From Hyphomicrobiales bacterium (GTDB taxonomy: Bacteria; Pseudomonadota; Alphaproteobacteria; Rhizobiales; Rhizobiaceae): a stretch of 64,000 nucleotides of DNA. Shown here in pieces: positions 27,616 through 35,334 of the stretch. Every line of letters starts with the position of its first letter. Position 1 is the first letter of the stretch. The stretch covers positions 1 to 64,000 of the forward strand of contig JAJFHU010000026.1 in NCBI GenBank assembly GCA_021775455.1. The letters run 5' to 3'. The notes beneath the pieces are model-generated. The model was not told the origin of the DNA. It was given only the letters and a program-made list of their open reading frames with translations, and made no database searches. A program made the translations under genes and the position numbers.

Positions 27616-28125
27616 ATGGTGTTGGCGTTAAGGGCGGTTCTTGTAATGCTGATTTTTTTATTGGGCCTGAACACTGCAGTTGCGCAGGATAAAAAATTCT
27701 CCAACGTCGCATCGTGGTGTGTCCTGTCCACAGATGCAGATTATGCAAATGTTCTTTGCAAACGCCTGAAAGATGAAACGCGCAAGCTGTCCGCTACTTC
27801 CAAATTGGGATATATGGATTTGGGATCTCACGAGGACAAACCCGGACAACCATGGCGCCCGGAGAAAGCTACTTCTGAAACTGTTGACTTGGTGTTTTTC
27901 ATTCGTGGTACTAAAGGCGGCACCGTAAGCAGCTCCGTACAAATTTCAGCGGGCATCTACAAACCAGCCGGTGAAGCCGGAATTGACAGAGGTGGACAGA
28001 TGCGGATTGTATTATGGGAGCAGGGTGCAGTAGCCGACGGTCCGCCGGACCAAATATCTGAGGCAATGGGCAATCACATGACAACAAAACTTGTGAATTT
28101 ATTTGAATGGCTTGGTGGGGATTGA
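27616..28125 (+). CDS. Predicted exported protein of unknown function
   Basis: A 169-residue product starting at ATG 27616 with a strong CGGAGGA site (27604-27610), 13 bp after the dnaE stop. It has a typical signal peptide with cleavage expected after AVAQ-type residues near 24, so it is likely periplasmic. Two cysteines lie about 19 residues apart (ASWCVLS and VLCKRL). The mature part looks like a compact beta-rich domain with a region on production of an IRGTKGGTVSSS loop. I recognise no family. Position suggests co-transcription with dnaE. Confidence 0.75.
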   Translation: MVLALRAVLVMLIFLLGLNTAVAQDKKFSNVASWCVLSTDADYANVLCKRLKDETRKLSATSKLGYMDLGSHEDKPGQPWRPEKATSETVDLVFFIRGTKGGTVSSSVQISAGIYKPAGEAGIDRGGQMRIVLWEQGAVADGPPDQISEAMGNHMTTKLVNLFEWLGGD

Positions 28126-28149
28126 TGAAGCGGGTATGGAAAACAAACA

Positions 28150-28356
28150 ATGATTTTGTATCGATGCATCACGGGAAAAGATGATTCAGAATTTTGCCAC
28201 CGGGTAACTGCGGCACTGAATAAAGGATGGCAACTTCACGGCTCCCCTGCGCTCACATACAATACTGAAAATCGCATGGTGATTTGTGCACAATCCGTTG
28301 TCAAACAGGTGGACGGAGACATTTATGACCCCTCAATGAAGCTCGGTGAATTTTGA
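28150..28356 (+). CDS. DUF1737 family small protein
   Basis: A 68-residue protein with the DUF1737 pattern: a tyrosine-containing start MILYRCITG, a helix FCHRVTAALNKGWQLHGSP and a strand MVICAQSVVKQ. Similar domains, of unknown function, occur alone or attached to other proteins. It begins 24 bp after the exported protein gene and may share its transcript. Confidence 0.72.
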   Translation: MILYRCITGKDDSEFCHRVTAALNKGWQLHGSPALTYNTENRMVICAQSVVKQVDGDIYDPSMKLGEF

Positions 28357-28382
28357 CGTCCTTGGTGTAAAGTAAATTGAGC

Positions 28383-28542
28383 TTGCATTGGACAACCAAT
28401 CGTCTATAACGCGCCCCATTCCACACGCAGGTTTACGCGTCCGACAACAGCCCCTGTTTTGGCACTCGTCGGGTTAAGCGTTCCGGTGACGGTATAACCG
28501 TTCATTTCCTGCGGAGGTTCAACCGGTAAAGGAGACCATTCA
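28383..28542 (+). promoter_or_regulatory. rpsB promoter and structured 5' leader
   Basis: TTGCAT (28383-28388) and TATAAC (28405-28410), spaced by 16 bp, form a good promoter about 130 bp before rpsB. The leader contains nested complementary pairs: CCGAC/GTCGG (28441-28445 with 28468-28472), ACGGT/ACCGT with a 3-base loop (28489-28501), and CCGGT/ACCGG (28483-28487 with 28522-28526). The last pair abuts the AAAGGAG ribosome site at 28528-28534. S2 is often autoregulated through its leader in other bacteria; that it happens here is inference. Confidence 0.5.
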
Positions 28543-29733
28543 ATGGCACTGCCAGATTACAGCATGCGCCAGCTTCTCGAAGCTGGTGTACATTTCGGAC
28601 ACCAAACACATCGTTGGAATCCCAAGATGGCCCCGTTTATTTACGGGTCACGTAACAATATTCATATTATTGACCTTTCTCAGAGTGTCCCACTTCTGGA
28701 TCAGGCACTCAAAATTGTTTCAGATACAGTTGCATCTGGTGGTCGAGTTCTTTTTGTCGGCACAAAACGTCAGGCCTCAGCAATTATTGCGGATGCTGCC
28801 CAGCGTTCAGCACAATATTTTGTCAATGCACGCTGGCTTGGCGGAATGCTTACCAACTGGAATACAATTTCCAAGTCGATCAAACGCCTGCGTGAACTGG
28901 AGAATATACTTTCAGGAGATGTAGAGACTCTTTTGACAAAGAAAGAGCGCCTGATGATGACCCGTGAGCGCGACAAGCTGGAGCGCGCCCTTGGCGGCAT
29001 CAAGGATATGGGTGGTACGCCTGATCTGCTGTTCATCGTCGACACGAACAAGGAATCCATCGCATTACAGGAAGCCTGCAAGTTGAAAATTCCTGTTGTT
29101 GCTGTTCTTGATTCCAACTGTGATCCAGACAATGTAGATTACCCAATTCCGGGTAACGATGACGCGGCACGTGCAATTGAGCTTTACTGCGATCTGATTG
29201 CCAAAGCCTGTATTGACGGGATTGCGCGTCAGCAGGGATCTTCCGGTGTTGATCTGGGTGCATCAGTGGAAGCGCCGGTCGAAGAAGTTCTCGAAGCCAA
29301 AATAGCTGCAGAAGCTCCGGCGGCAGAAGTAACTCCGGCAGTAGAAGAAGCTCCTGCTGTAGAAGTAACTCCGGCAGCTGAGGAAGCTCCTGCTGTAGAA
29401 GTGACTCCGGCAGTTGAGGAAGCTCCTGCTACCGAGGTACCGGCAGAAACGCCAGTTGAACCTGAAGCAAAAGAAGAGGTGGCAGCAGAAGCAGATGATT
29501 CATCCCCGCTTTTTGAAGCTCCTGCTGGTGATGCAGATGATCTGAAGAAAATCAGCGGTGTGGGCCCAGTATTGGAAACCAAACTACATGAGCTTGGTAT
29601 CAAGAAGTTTGAGCAGATTGCCAATTTCAGTAAAGACGACATTACCAAGGTTGATGACCGTTTGAACTTCAAGGGGCGCATCGAACGCGATGACTGGATC
29701 AAACAGGCCAAGGAATTTATGGCAGAAGCCTGA
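28543..29733 (+). CDS. rpsB: Ribosomal protein S2 with an acidic repeat linker and a helix-hairpin-helix tail
   Basis: Small-subunit ribosomal protein. The S2 core fills residues 1 to about 235 ([35 protein letters not shown]). It is followed by a Glu/Ala/Pro/Val-rich linker (about 245-325) with repeats of [12 protein letters not shown] folded module at 331-396 carries [12 protein letters not shown] and [10 protein letters not shown]. Total 396 residues against about 241 in E. coli. The tail is about 70% identical over 60 residues to that of NuoE in this window. Extended S2 occurs in related alphaproteobacteria; the role of the tail is not known to me. Confidence 0.95.
   Translation: MALPDYSMRQLLEAGVHFGHQTHRWNPKMAPFIYGSRNNIHIIDLSQSVPLLDQALKIVSDTVASGGRVLFVGTKRQASAIIADAAQRSAQYFVNARWLGGMLTNWNTISKSIKRLRELENILSGDVETLLTKKERLMMTRERDKLERALGGIKDMGGTPDLLFIVDTNKESIALQEACKLKIPVVAVLDSNCDPDNVDYPIPGNDDAARAIELYCDLIAKACIDGIARQQGSSGVDLGASVEAPVEEVLEAKIAAEAPAAEVTPAVEEAPAVEVTPAAEEAPAVEVTPAVEEAPATEVPAETPVEPEAKEEVAAEADDSSPLFEAPAGDADDLKKISGVGPVLETKLHELGIKKFEQIANFSKDDITKVDDRLNFKGRIERDDWIKQAKEFMAEA
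29308..29448 (+). repeat. 36-bp in-frame tandem repeat in rpsB
   Basis: Four consecutive units of 33-36 bp encode [35 protein letters not shown] and [12 protein letters not shown]. Units 2 and 3 are nearly identical at the DNA level. The repeat is a multiple of three, so copy-number change would alter linker length without breaking the frame. Confidence 0.9.
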
Positions 29734-29812
29734 GTTCCCGCCCAATTGATGCATTTTGTCATGTGGAAAATACCGCAGGGCATCACAGACAAAAGTCAGA
29801 AAGAGACATGAA

Positions 29813-30736
29813 ATGACTATTACTGCAGCTCTCGTTAAAGAGCTCCGTGAAAAATCTGGAGCGGGTATGATGGATTGCAAGAATGCGCTGACCGAAAACG
29901 CTGGTGACATTGAAGCCGCCATGGATTGGTTGCGTTCGAAGGGTATTGCCAAGGCCGAGAAAAAATCCGGCCGTGTAGCAGCAGAGGGACTGATTGGTAT
30001 TGCAGCTGCAGGCAATTCTGCAGCGGTTGTGGAAGTTAATTCCGAAACCGACTTTGTTGCCCGCAATGAACAATTCCAAGGTATTGTTCGTCGGGTCGCT
30101 TCAACTGCGGTGAACTCAGATGGTTCAGTTGAAGCGATCTCAAATGCAACGATTGATGGCGGTGACAAATCGGTTGCGGATACGCTAACTGATGCGATTG
30201 CAACTATCGGTGAGAACATGAATTTGCGTCGTGCTGGTCGTCTGGAAGTTTCAGAAGGTGCTGTTGCATCATACATTCACAACGCTGCAGCAGATGGTCT
30301 TGGCAAAATTGGCGTCCTTGTTGCGCTTCAGTCTTCCGGTGATGCGAATGCGGTTGCTGCCATTGGCCGTCAGGTTGCAATGCACGTTGCTGCAACCAAT
30401 CCACTTGCCGCAACCAAGGATGAACTTCCAGCAGATGTGGTTGAACGCGAACGTGCAATTTTTGCAGAACAGGCCCGAGAATCCGGCAAACCTGAAGAAA
30501 TCATCGAAAAGATGGTTGAAGGACGTATGCGTAAATTCTTCGAGGAAAGTGTCCTGCTGTCCCAAACTTTCGTTATTGATGGTGAGAACAGTGTTGAGCA
30601 GGCATTGAAGAACGCTGAAGAAGATGCTGGCGCTCCAATTGAGTTAAAGGGCTTTATACGCCTGGCCCTTGGCGAAGGTGTAGAAAAAGAAGTGGAAGAT
30701 TTTGCAGCTGAAGTAGCAGCAGTTGGTCAATCCTGA
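29813..30736 (+). CDS. tsf: Elongation factor Ts
   Basis: Nucleotide exchange factor for EF-Tu. The N-terminal UBA-like domain reads [20 protein letters not shown], followed by the core with [19 protein letters not shown] 29813 gives 307 residues, the normal alphaproteobacterial length; the frame is open upstream only by chance. It follows rpsB by 79 bp in the near-universal rpsB-tsf-pyrH-frr order. Confidence 0.96.
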   Translation: MTITAALVKELREKSGAGMMDCKNALTENAGDIEAAMDWLRSKGIAKAEKKSGRVAAEGLIGIAAAGNSAAVVEVNSETDFVARNEQFQGIVRRVASTAVNSDGSVEAISNATIDGGDKSVADTLTDAIATIGENMNLRRAGRLEVSEGAVASYIHNAAADGLGKIGVLVALQSSGDANAVAAIGRQVAMHVAATNPLAATKDELPADVVERERAIFAEQARESGKPEEIIEKMVEGRMRKFFEESVLLSQTFVIDGENSVEQALKNAEEDAGAPIELKGFIRLALGEGVEKEVEDFAAEVAAVGQS

Positions 30737-30834
30737 TTTTATCGAATTCAACATATTGAAAATTCAGGGGCGTGTCGTGACAACGATGCGCCCTTCGTGT
30801 ATCCAGCTTTGGACTGAATGGGCATTGATTCATT

Positions 30835-31554
30835 ATGGCAAAACTCAAATACAACCGCGTACTTCTCAAGGTGTCTGGGGAAGCATTGATGGGAGACGGT
30901 GAATTTGGAATTGATCCGGAAACCGTCGGACGCATATGTGGTGATATCAAGGAAGGCATCGATTTGGGAGCTCGTGTAGGGCTTGTTGTGGGCGGTGGAA
31001 ATATATTCCGGGGCGTTTCCCTTGTAGCAACAGGTGCAGATCGTGTTTCGGGTGATCACATGGGGATGTTGGCCACAGTCATGAATGCAATCAGTTTGCG
31101 TACGGGATTGGAAAATCAAAATGTTCCAGCCGTCGTTCTTTCTGCGATTGCCATGCCGGAAATTTGTGAAACTTTTTCACAGCGGGCGCTCATCCAGCAT
31201 CAGGCAGCCGGGCGGGTTGTAATATTTGCCGGCGGAACTGGAAATCCCTATTTTACAACAGATACGGCTGCGGCTCTTCGGGCTTGTGAAATGGGTGCTG
31301 ATGCGTTGTTGAAGGCAACTCAGGTGGATGGTGTCTATTCAGCGGATCCGAAGACAAATCCCGATGCCGAGCGTTATGACCAAATTACCTATTCGCAAGT
31401 CCTGGAACGCGGATTGAAGGTAATGGATGCAGCGGCTATCAGCCTTACCAGAGATGCCCGAATTCCAGTCGAGGTGTTTTCATTGGGTGATGTTGGAGGC
31501 TTCGCTAAAATATTGAAAGGCGAAGGGCGTTCCACTACCATCGCAACAGAATAG
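30835..31554 (+). CDS. pyrH: UMP kinase
   Basis: Phosphorylates UMP to UDP in pyrimidine synthesis; hexameric amino-acid-kinase fold. The KVSGEALMG start, VVGGGNIFRG nucleotide loop, AGGTGNPYFTTDTAA segment and KATQVDGVYSADP are all seen. Length 239 residues. The 98 bp before it contain a GGGCG/CGCCC hairpin without a T-run, so transcription from tsf may be attenuated but probably not stopped. Confidence 0.96.
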   Translation: MAKLKYNRVLLKVSGEALMGDGEFGIDPETVGRICGDIKEGIDLGARVGLVVGGGNIFRGVSLVATGADRVSGDHMGMLATVMNAISLRTGLENQNVPAVVLSAIAMPEICETFSQRALIQHQAAGRVVIFAGGTGNPYFTTDTAAALRACEMGADALLKATQVDGVYSADPKTNPDAERYDQITYSQVLERGLKVMDAAAISLTRDARIPVEVFSLGDVGGFAKILKGEGRSTTIATE

Positions 31555-31607
31555 TAAACTTGTAAAACGAACCAGATCAAGGTTCGCAAAAGAGGGAAGA
31601 ATACAAA

Positions 31608-32171
31608 ATGGCTGATGAACCTGTCGATCTTGCTGATCTTAAGCGCCGAATGGAGGGAGCCATTACCTCCATGAAAAGTGACTTTGCCGGACTTCGATCC
31701 GGGCGTGCGTCCGCAAACATTCTTGATCCGGTAATGGTGGATGCTTACGGGCAAAAAATGCCGATTAATCAGGTGGGAACGGTTTCGGTTCCAGAATCAA
31801 GGACGATTGCTGTTCAGGTATGGGATAAATCCATGGTTGCCGCAGTCGAAAAGGCGGTTCGTGAATCGGACTTGGGTTTAAATCCGGTGGTAGATGGTAC
31901 CAATTTGCGCATTCCAATGCCTGAGTTGAACGAAGAGCGCCGCAAGGATTTGGTGAAGGTTGCACACCAATATGCAGAACAAGCCAGAATCGCCATTCGT
32001 CACGTAAGAAAAGACGGAATGGACGCGGAAAAGAAGGCGGAAAAGGATGGTACGATTGGACAAGATGATGCTCGGGCCCTTTCTGAACAAATTCAACTGG
32101 CAACCGATAATTCAATTGCCGAAGTCGAAAGCTTGTTGGAAGCCAAGGAAGCCGAAATCATGCAGGTATAG
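31608..32171 (+). CDS. frr: Ribosome recycling factor
   Basis: Splits post-termination ribosomes together with EF-G. The 187-residue tRNA-shaped protein has the [20 protein letters not shown] segment and the C-terminal three-helix bundle with [19 protein letters not shown]. It follows pyrH by 53 bp. Confidence 0.96.
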   Translation: MADEPVDLADLKRRMEGAITSMKSDFAGLRSGRASANILDPVMVDAYGQKMPINQVGTVSVPESRTIAVQVWDKSMVAAVEKAVRESDLGLNPVVDGTNLRIPMPELNEERRKDLVKVAHQYAEQARIAIRHVRKDGMDAEKKAEKDGTIGQDDARALSEQIQLATDNSIAEVESLLEAKEAEIMQV

Positions 32172-32219
32172 GCAATTTTCTTTTCAGCAGTATTCAAGAA
32201 TGAGCTAACCAAGAAAACA

Positions 32220-32948
32220 ATGACCCAGTCGAAAAACGTTCCCAGGCATGTAGCCATTATCATGGATGGCAATGGGCGTTGGGCAAAGCGCCGGGGTTTG
32301 CCTCGAAGTGCTGGCCACAAGAAAGGTGTCGAAACAGTTCGTGAGGTCGTGCGTCATACGGGTGAACTTGGAATTGAGTATCTGACGCTGTATTCATTCT
32401 CGTCTGAAAACTGGAGCAGGCCGAGGGCCGAGATCTCTGAATTGTTTTCACTTTTGCGAATTTTCATTCGTAGTGATCTTGCTGAAATACATGAAAACAA
32501 CATCAGGGTCAGACTGATTGGTTCACGCGATAATGTCCCAGAGGATATTCTTCGGTTGCTTGATGACGCAATAAAACTGACCGCTGATAACAATGGGCGA
32601 ACTCTCATAATTGCATTCAACTATGGATCGCGCGCCGAGATAATTTCTGCGTTCCAGAAGTTGTCTGCAAAAATTGTTTCTGGTGAATTGAATGTCGAAG
32701 AAATTTCTGTTGGCGAAATTTCTCAACATTTGGATACTGTTGGAATTCCTGATCCGGATTTGATTATACGAACCAGTGGAGAAGTCAGGTTATCCAATTT
32801 TTTGCTTTGGCAGGCTGCATATTCTGAATTGGTATTTGTCGACTGCATGTGGCCAGACTTTGATCGTGCACAATATGACGCGGCAATCGAAATTTATCAC
32901 TCGCGTACCAGAAGGTTTGGAAGTCTTGCGCAGGAAAATGCATCGTGA
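32220..32948 (+). CDS. uppS: Isoprenyl transferase (undecaprenyl diphosphate synthase)
   Basis: Cis-prenyltransferase making the C55 lipid carrier for peptidoglycan and O-antigen. The 242-residue protein has the catalytic IIMDGNGRWAKRRG motif near residue 14, SSENWSRP, and the C-terminal IIRTSGEVRLSNFLLWQ motif. It overlaps the cdsA GTG by 4 bp. Confidence 0.95.
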   Translation: MTQSKNVPRHVAIIMDGNGRWAKRRGLPRSAGHKKGVETVREVVRHTGELGIEYLTLYSFSSENWSRPRAEISELFSLLRIFIRSDLAEIHENNIRVRLIGSRDNVPEDILRLLDDAIKLTADNNGRTLIIAFNYGSRAEIISAFQKLSAKIVSGELNVEEISVGEISQHLDTVGIPDPDLIIRTSGEVRLSNFLLWQAAYSELVFVDCMWPDFDRAQYDAAIEIYHSRTRRFGSLAQENAS

Positions 32949-33814
32949 ATTCCAAAGCTGCTAAACAAAAAACCGCAAGACCCGAGATTTTTTACCGCCT
33001 TGCTTCCGCAGTTGTTTTGATCGGTGTTGCATTGTCCATAACGTGGTTCGGCGGTTACTCCTTTGAAATTTTATGTGAATTGGGTGCCGTACTTCTTCTA
33101 TTTGAGTACATGAGGATTTGCGGGCCAAAAATCTCTTTTGGAATCAGAATTGCCACAATGGCACTACTGGTGTTGTTCATGCTTGCCTGGATAACCGATC
33201 AAGTAACTGTAAGCCTGATTATTGCTACAGCAGGGATTGCAGTCCTTTCCGTATCCCAACTGATTTCCAGAAAAAATTTGTGGGCACCAATTGGACTCGC
33301 ATATGCAATCTTGCCATTTTGCGCGCTGACATTGTTTCGTGAGGGCGAGGAAGCCGGTCTTTTCATCATATTTTTGTTGTTTGGCTGTGTTTGGGGAGCA
33401 GACAGCCTCGCTTATTTCGCGGGAAGGGCAATTGGCGGGCCTAAGCTGGCTCCTAAAATCTCGCCCAACAAAACCTGGGCTGGATTTTTTGGCGGTCTTG
33501 CTGGAGCTCTTATCGTATCATGGGTCATAGCTGCGTGGTTTGGTTATTCCATAACCACCAAGTTTATTGTTTTGGTTTTGGGGTTAGCGATTATTTCGCA
33601 AATTGGAGACTTGGCCGAATCTGCATTGAAAAGACACTTTGATGTAAAAGATTCCGGCAATTTAATCCCGGGTCACGGCGGCGTACTGGACCGCATCGAT
33701 GGATTGGTTGCGGCAAGTGTTGGCCTTCTTGTCATTGGGTTGCTTCTGGACCGCACCCAACTCGCAGATGACAACTTCTCCCTCAGGATCATTCACGCCT
33801 TTTTAATGCCATGA
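32945..33814 (+). CDS. cdsA: Phosphatidate cytidylyltransferase
   Basis: Makes CDP-diacylglycerol from phosphatidic acid in the inner membrane. The 289-residue polytopic protein has the family signature near its end (RHFDVKDSGNLIPGHGGVLDRIDG) and KISPNKTWAGFFGG before it. The start is GTG 32945, overlapping the uppS stop. In many proteobacteria dxr lies next; here rseP follows after 120 bp and dxr is absent. Confidence 0.94.
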   Translation: MNSKAAKQKTARPEIFYRLASAVVLIGVALSITWFGGYSFEILCELGAVLLLFEYMRICGPKISFGIRIATMALLVLFMLAWITDQVTVSLIIATAGIAVLSVSQLISRKNLWAPIGLAYAILPFCALTLFREGEEAGLFIIFLLFGCVWGADSLAYFAGRAIGGPKLAPKISPNKTWAGFFGGLAGALIVSWVIAAWFGYSITTKFIVLVLGLAIISQIGDLAESALKRHFDVKDSGNLIPGHGGVLDRIDGLVAASVGLLVIGLLLDRTQLADDNFSLRIIHAFLMP

Positions 33815-33934
33815 AACGGTTGTTGATGGGCTGCGACTAACATGGTGTTGGTTGTGTGACTACAATCGGCTAGGTTCGGCACATTCGAATCGCAGATTTT
33901 GGCTCCAATGTGGGCAAGGGGTTTTTGAGTTCTG

Positions 33935-35086
33935 ATGGAATTGTTTTCCGACATCTCGCAGATGACGTCCTGGATATCGAGTTATCTGCTACCATTTTTG
34001 TTTGTTTTAACAATTGTTGTGTTCTTTCATGAGCTTGGCCACTATCTGGTCGCTCGTTGGAATGATGTGGATGTATCCGAATTTTCAGTTGGATTCGGCC
34101 CCGAGCTTTTCGGGTTCAATGATCGAAACGGAACCCGCTGGAAACTGTCTGCGATCCCGCTTGGCGGATATGTTAAATTCATGGGCGACGCCAATGCTGC
34201 TTCCCAACCTGATCATGACCAACTCAAAAACATGAGCAATGATGAAAAGGCTGGCAGTTTTGAACACAAGCGGGTGGGGCAGCGTGCTGCGGTCGTGGCG
34301 GCAGGCCCGATTGCGAATTTCATACTCGCTATTTTGATATTTACTGCGACTTTCTACATTAACGGGCGTTACGTGCTTGATCCACTGGTAGGTGAGGTCG
34401 TAAGCGAAGGAGCTGCCGAAGATGCTGGAATTCTTCCTGGCGACATGATCAAGAAAATTGATGGGGTGGAAATCGAATCATTTTCAGATATTCCCCGCGT
34501 TGTTGGAGCCAATCCGGATCAACCGCTGAGCTTTGAAGTAGATCGCGGTGGAGAATTGCTTGTATTTGAGATTACGCCTCGTACGAAGGTTCGCGAAGAC
34601 AGATTTGGCAATGTTATCCGTACGGGAATGATTGGAATTGTAAGTTCCCGTGAAAATGCAAATTTGCACTTGAAAACTTACAATTTGATTGAAGCAGCAC
34701 AAGCTGGTGCTGGAGAAACCTGGTTCATAATCAGCAGAACCATGGGGTATCTTGGAAACATCATCACTGGCCGCGAGGCAGCCGATCAGTTGGGCGGCCC
34801 CATTAGAATCGCCAAGGTATCAGGGGACGTTGCAACCTTGGGAATTACTGCCTTGATTAATCTGGCAGCTGTACTTTCTGTTTCGATTGGATTGTTGAAT
34901 TTGTTTCCAATACCCATGCTAGACGGTGGCCATCTGGTATTTTATGCCTTTGAAGTTTTTCGGGGGAAACCTGCCAGTGAAAAGGCTCAAGAGATCGCAT
35001 TCAGAATCGGATTGGCGCTGGTATTAATGTTAATGGTGTTTACGACATGGAACGACGTGACCCAACCATGGTTCTTGAGTAACTAA
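33935..35086 (+). CDS. rseP: Site-2 zinc metalloprotease RseP (MmpA)
   Basis: Inner-membrane site-2 protease acting on transmembrane substrates such as anti-sigma factors. HELGH near residue 33 gives two zinc ligands and the catalytic glutamate; the third ligand is in NLFPIPMLDGGHL near the C-terminus. One PDZ domain spans about 140-215 (GILPGDMIKKIDGVEI). Length 383 residues, typical of the single-PDZ alphaproteobacterial form (MmpA in Caulobacter). The 248 bp after it hold no gene that I can see. Confidence 0.94.
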   Translation: MELFSDISQMTSWISSYLLPFLFVLTIVVFFHELGHYLVARWNDVDVSEFSVGFGPELFGFNDRNGTRWKLSAIPLGGYVKFMGDANAASQPDHDQLKNMSNDEKAGSFEHKRVGQRAAVVAAGPIANFILAILIFTATFYINGRYVLDPLVGEVVSEGAAEDAGILPGDMIKKIDGVEIESFSDIPRVVGANPDQPLSFEVDRGGELLVFEITPRTKVREDRFGNVIRTGMIGIVSSRENANLHLKTYNLIEAAQAGAGETWFIISRTMGYLGNIITGREAADQLGGPIRIAKVSGDVATLGITALINLAAVLSVSIGLLNLFPIPMLDGGHLVFYAFEVFRGKPASEKAQEIAFRIGLALVLMLMVFTTWNDVTQPWFLSN

Positions 35087-35334
35087 ATATATTTGAACTG
35101 AAGCACGGATTCGATGCAAATGTACAAAATTTCACTTACGATTAACCATGATGATGAAACTGATTGGATCATTTTGCAACACTTTGGCAAAATAGGGAAA
35201 ATCGGGCTCGGAAACGGTTGCACGACGGGGAAAACTCTGTAAAAGAATTGTTAACCAATTGAGATTCTGTCCAATCGGACGGTACTCATGCGTTGATACT
35301 GGGAATGGCGTAATAAGTTAGGCTTACGATTTAA

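Noticed and set aside
29308-29448. CRISPR-like spaced repeats
   Set aside because: The units are contiguous, in frame, and lack spacers; they encode the S2 linker.
29229-29792. 187-codon minus-strand open frame rich in Ser/Ala/Gly/Thr
   Set aside because: Antisense of the rpsB repeat linker; its repetitiveness is a mirror of the sense repeat.
30769-30794. GGGCG/CGCCC hairpin between tsf and pyrH as a terminator
   Set aside because: No T-run follows and the genes around it form a conserved co-transcribed series.
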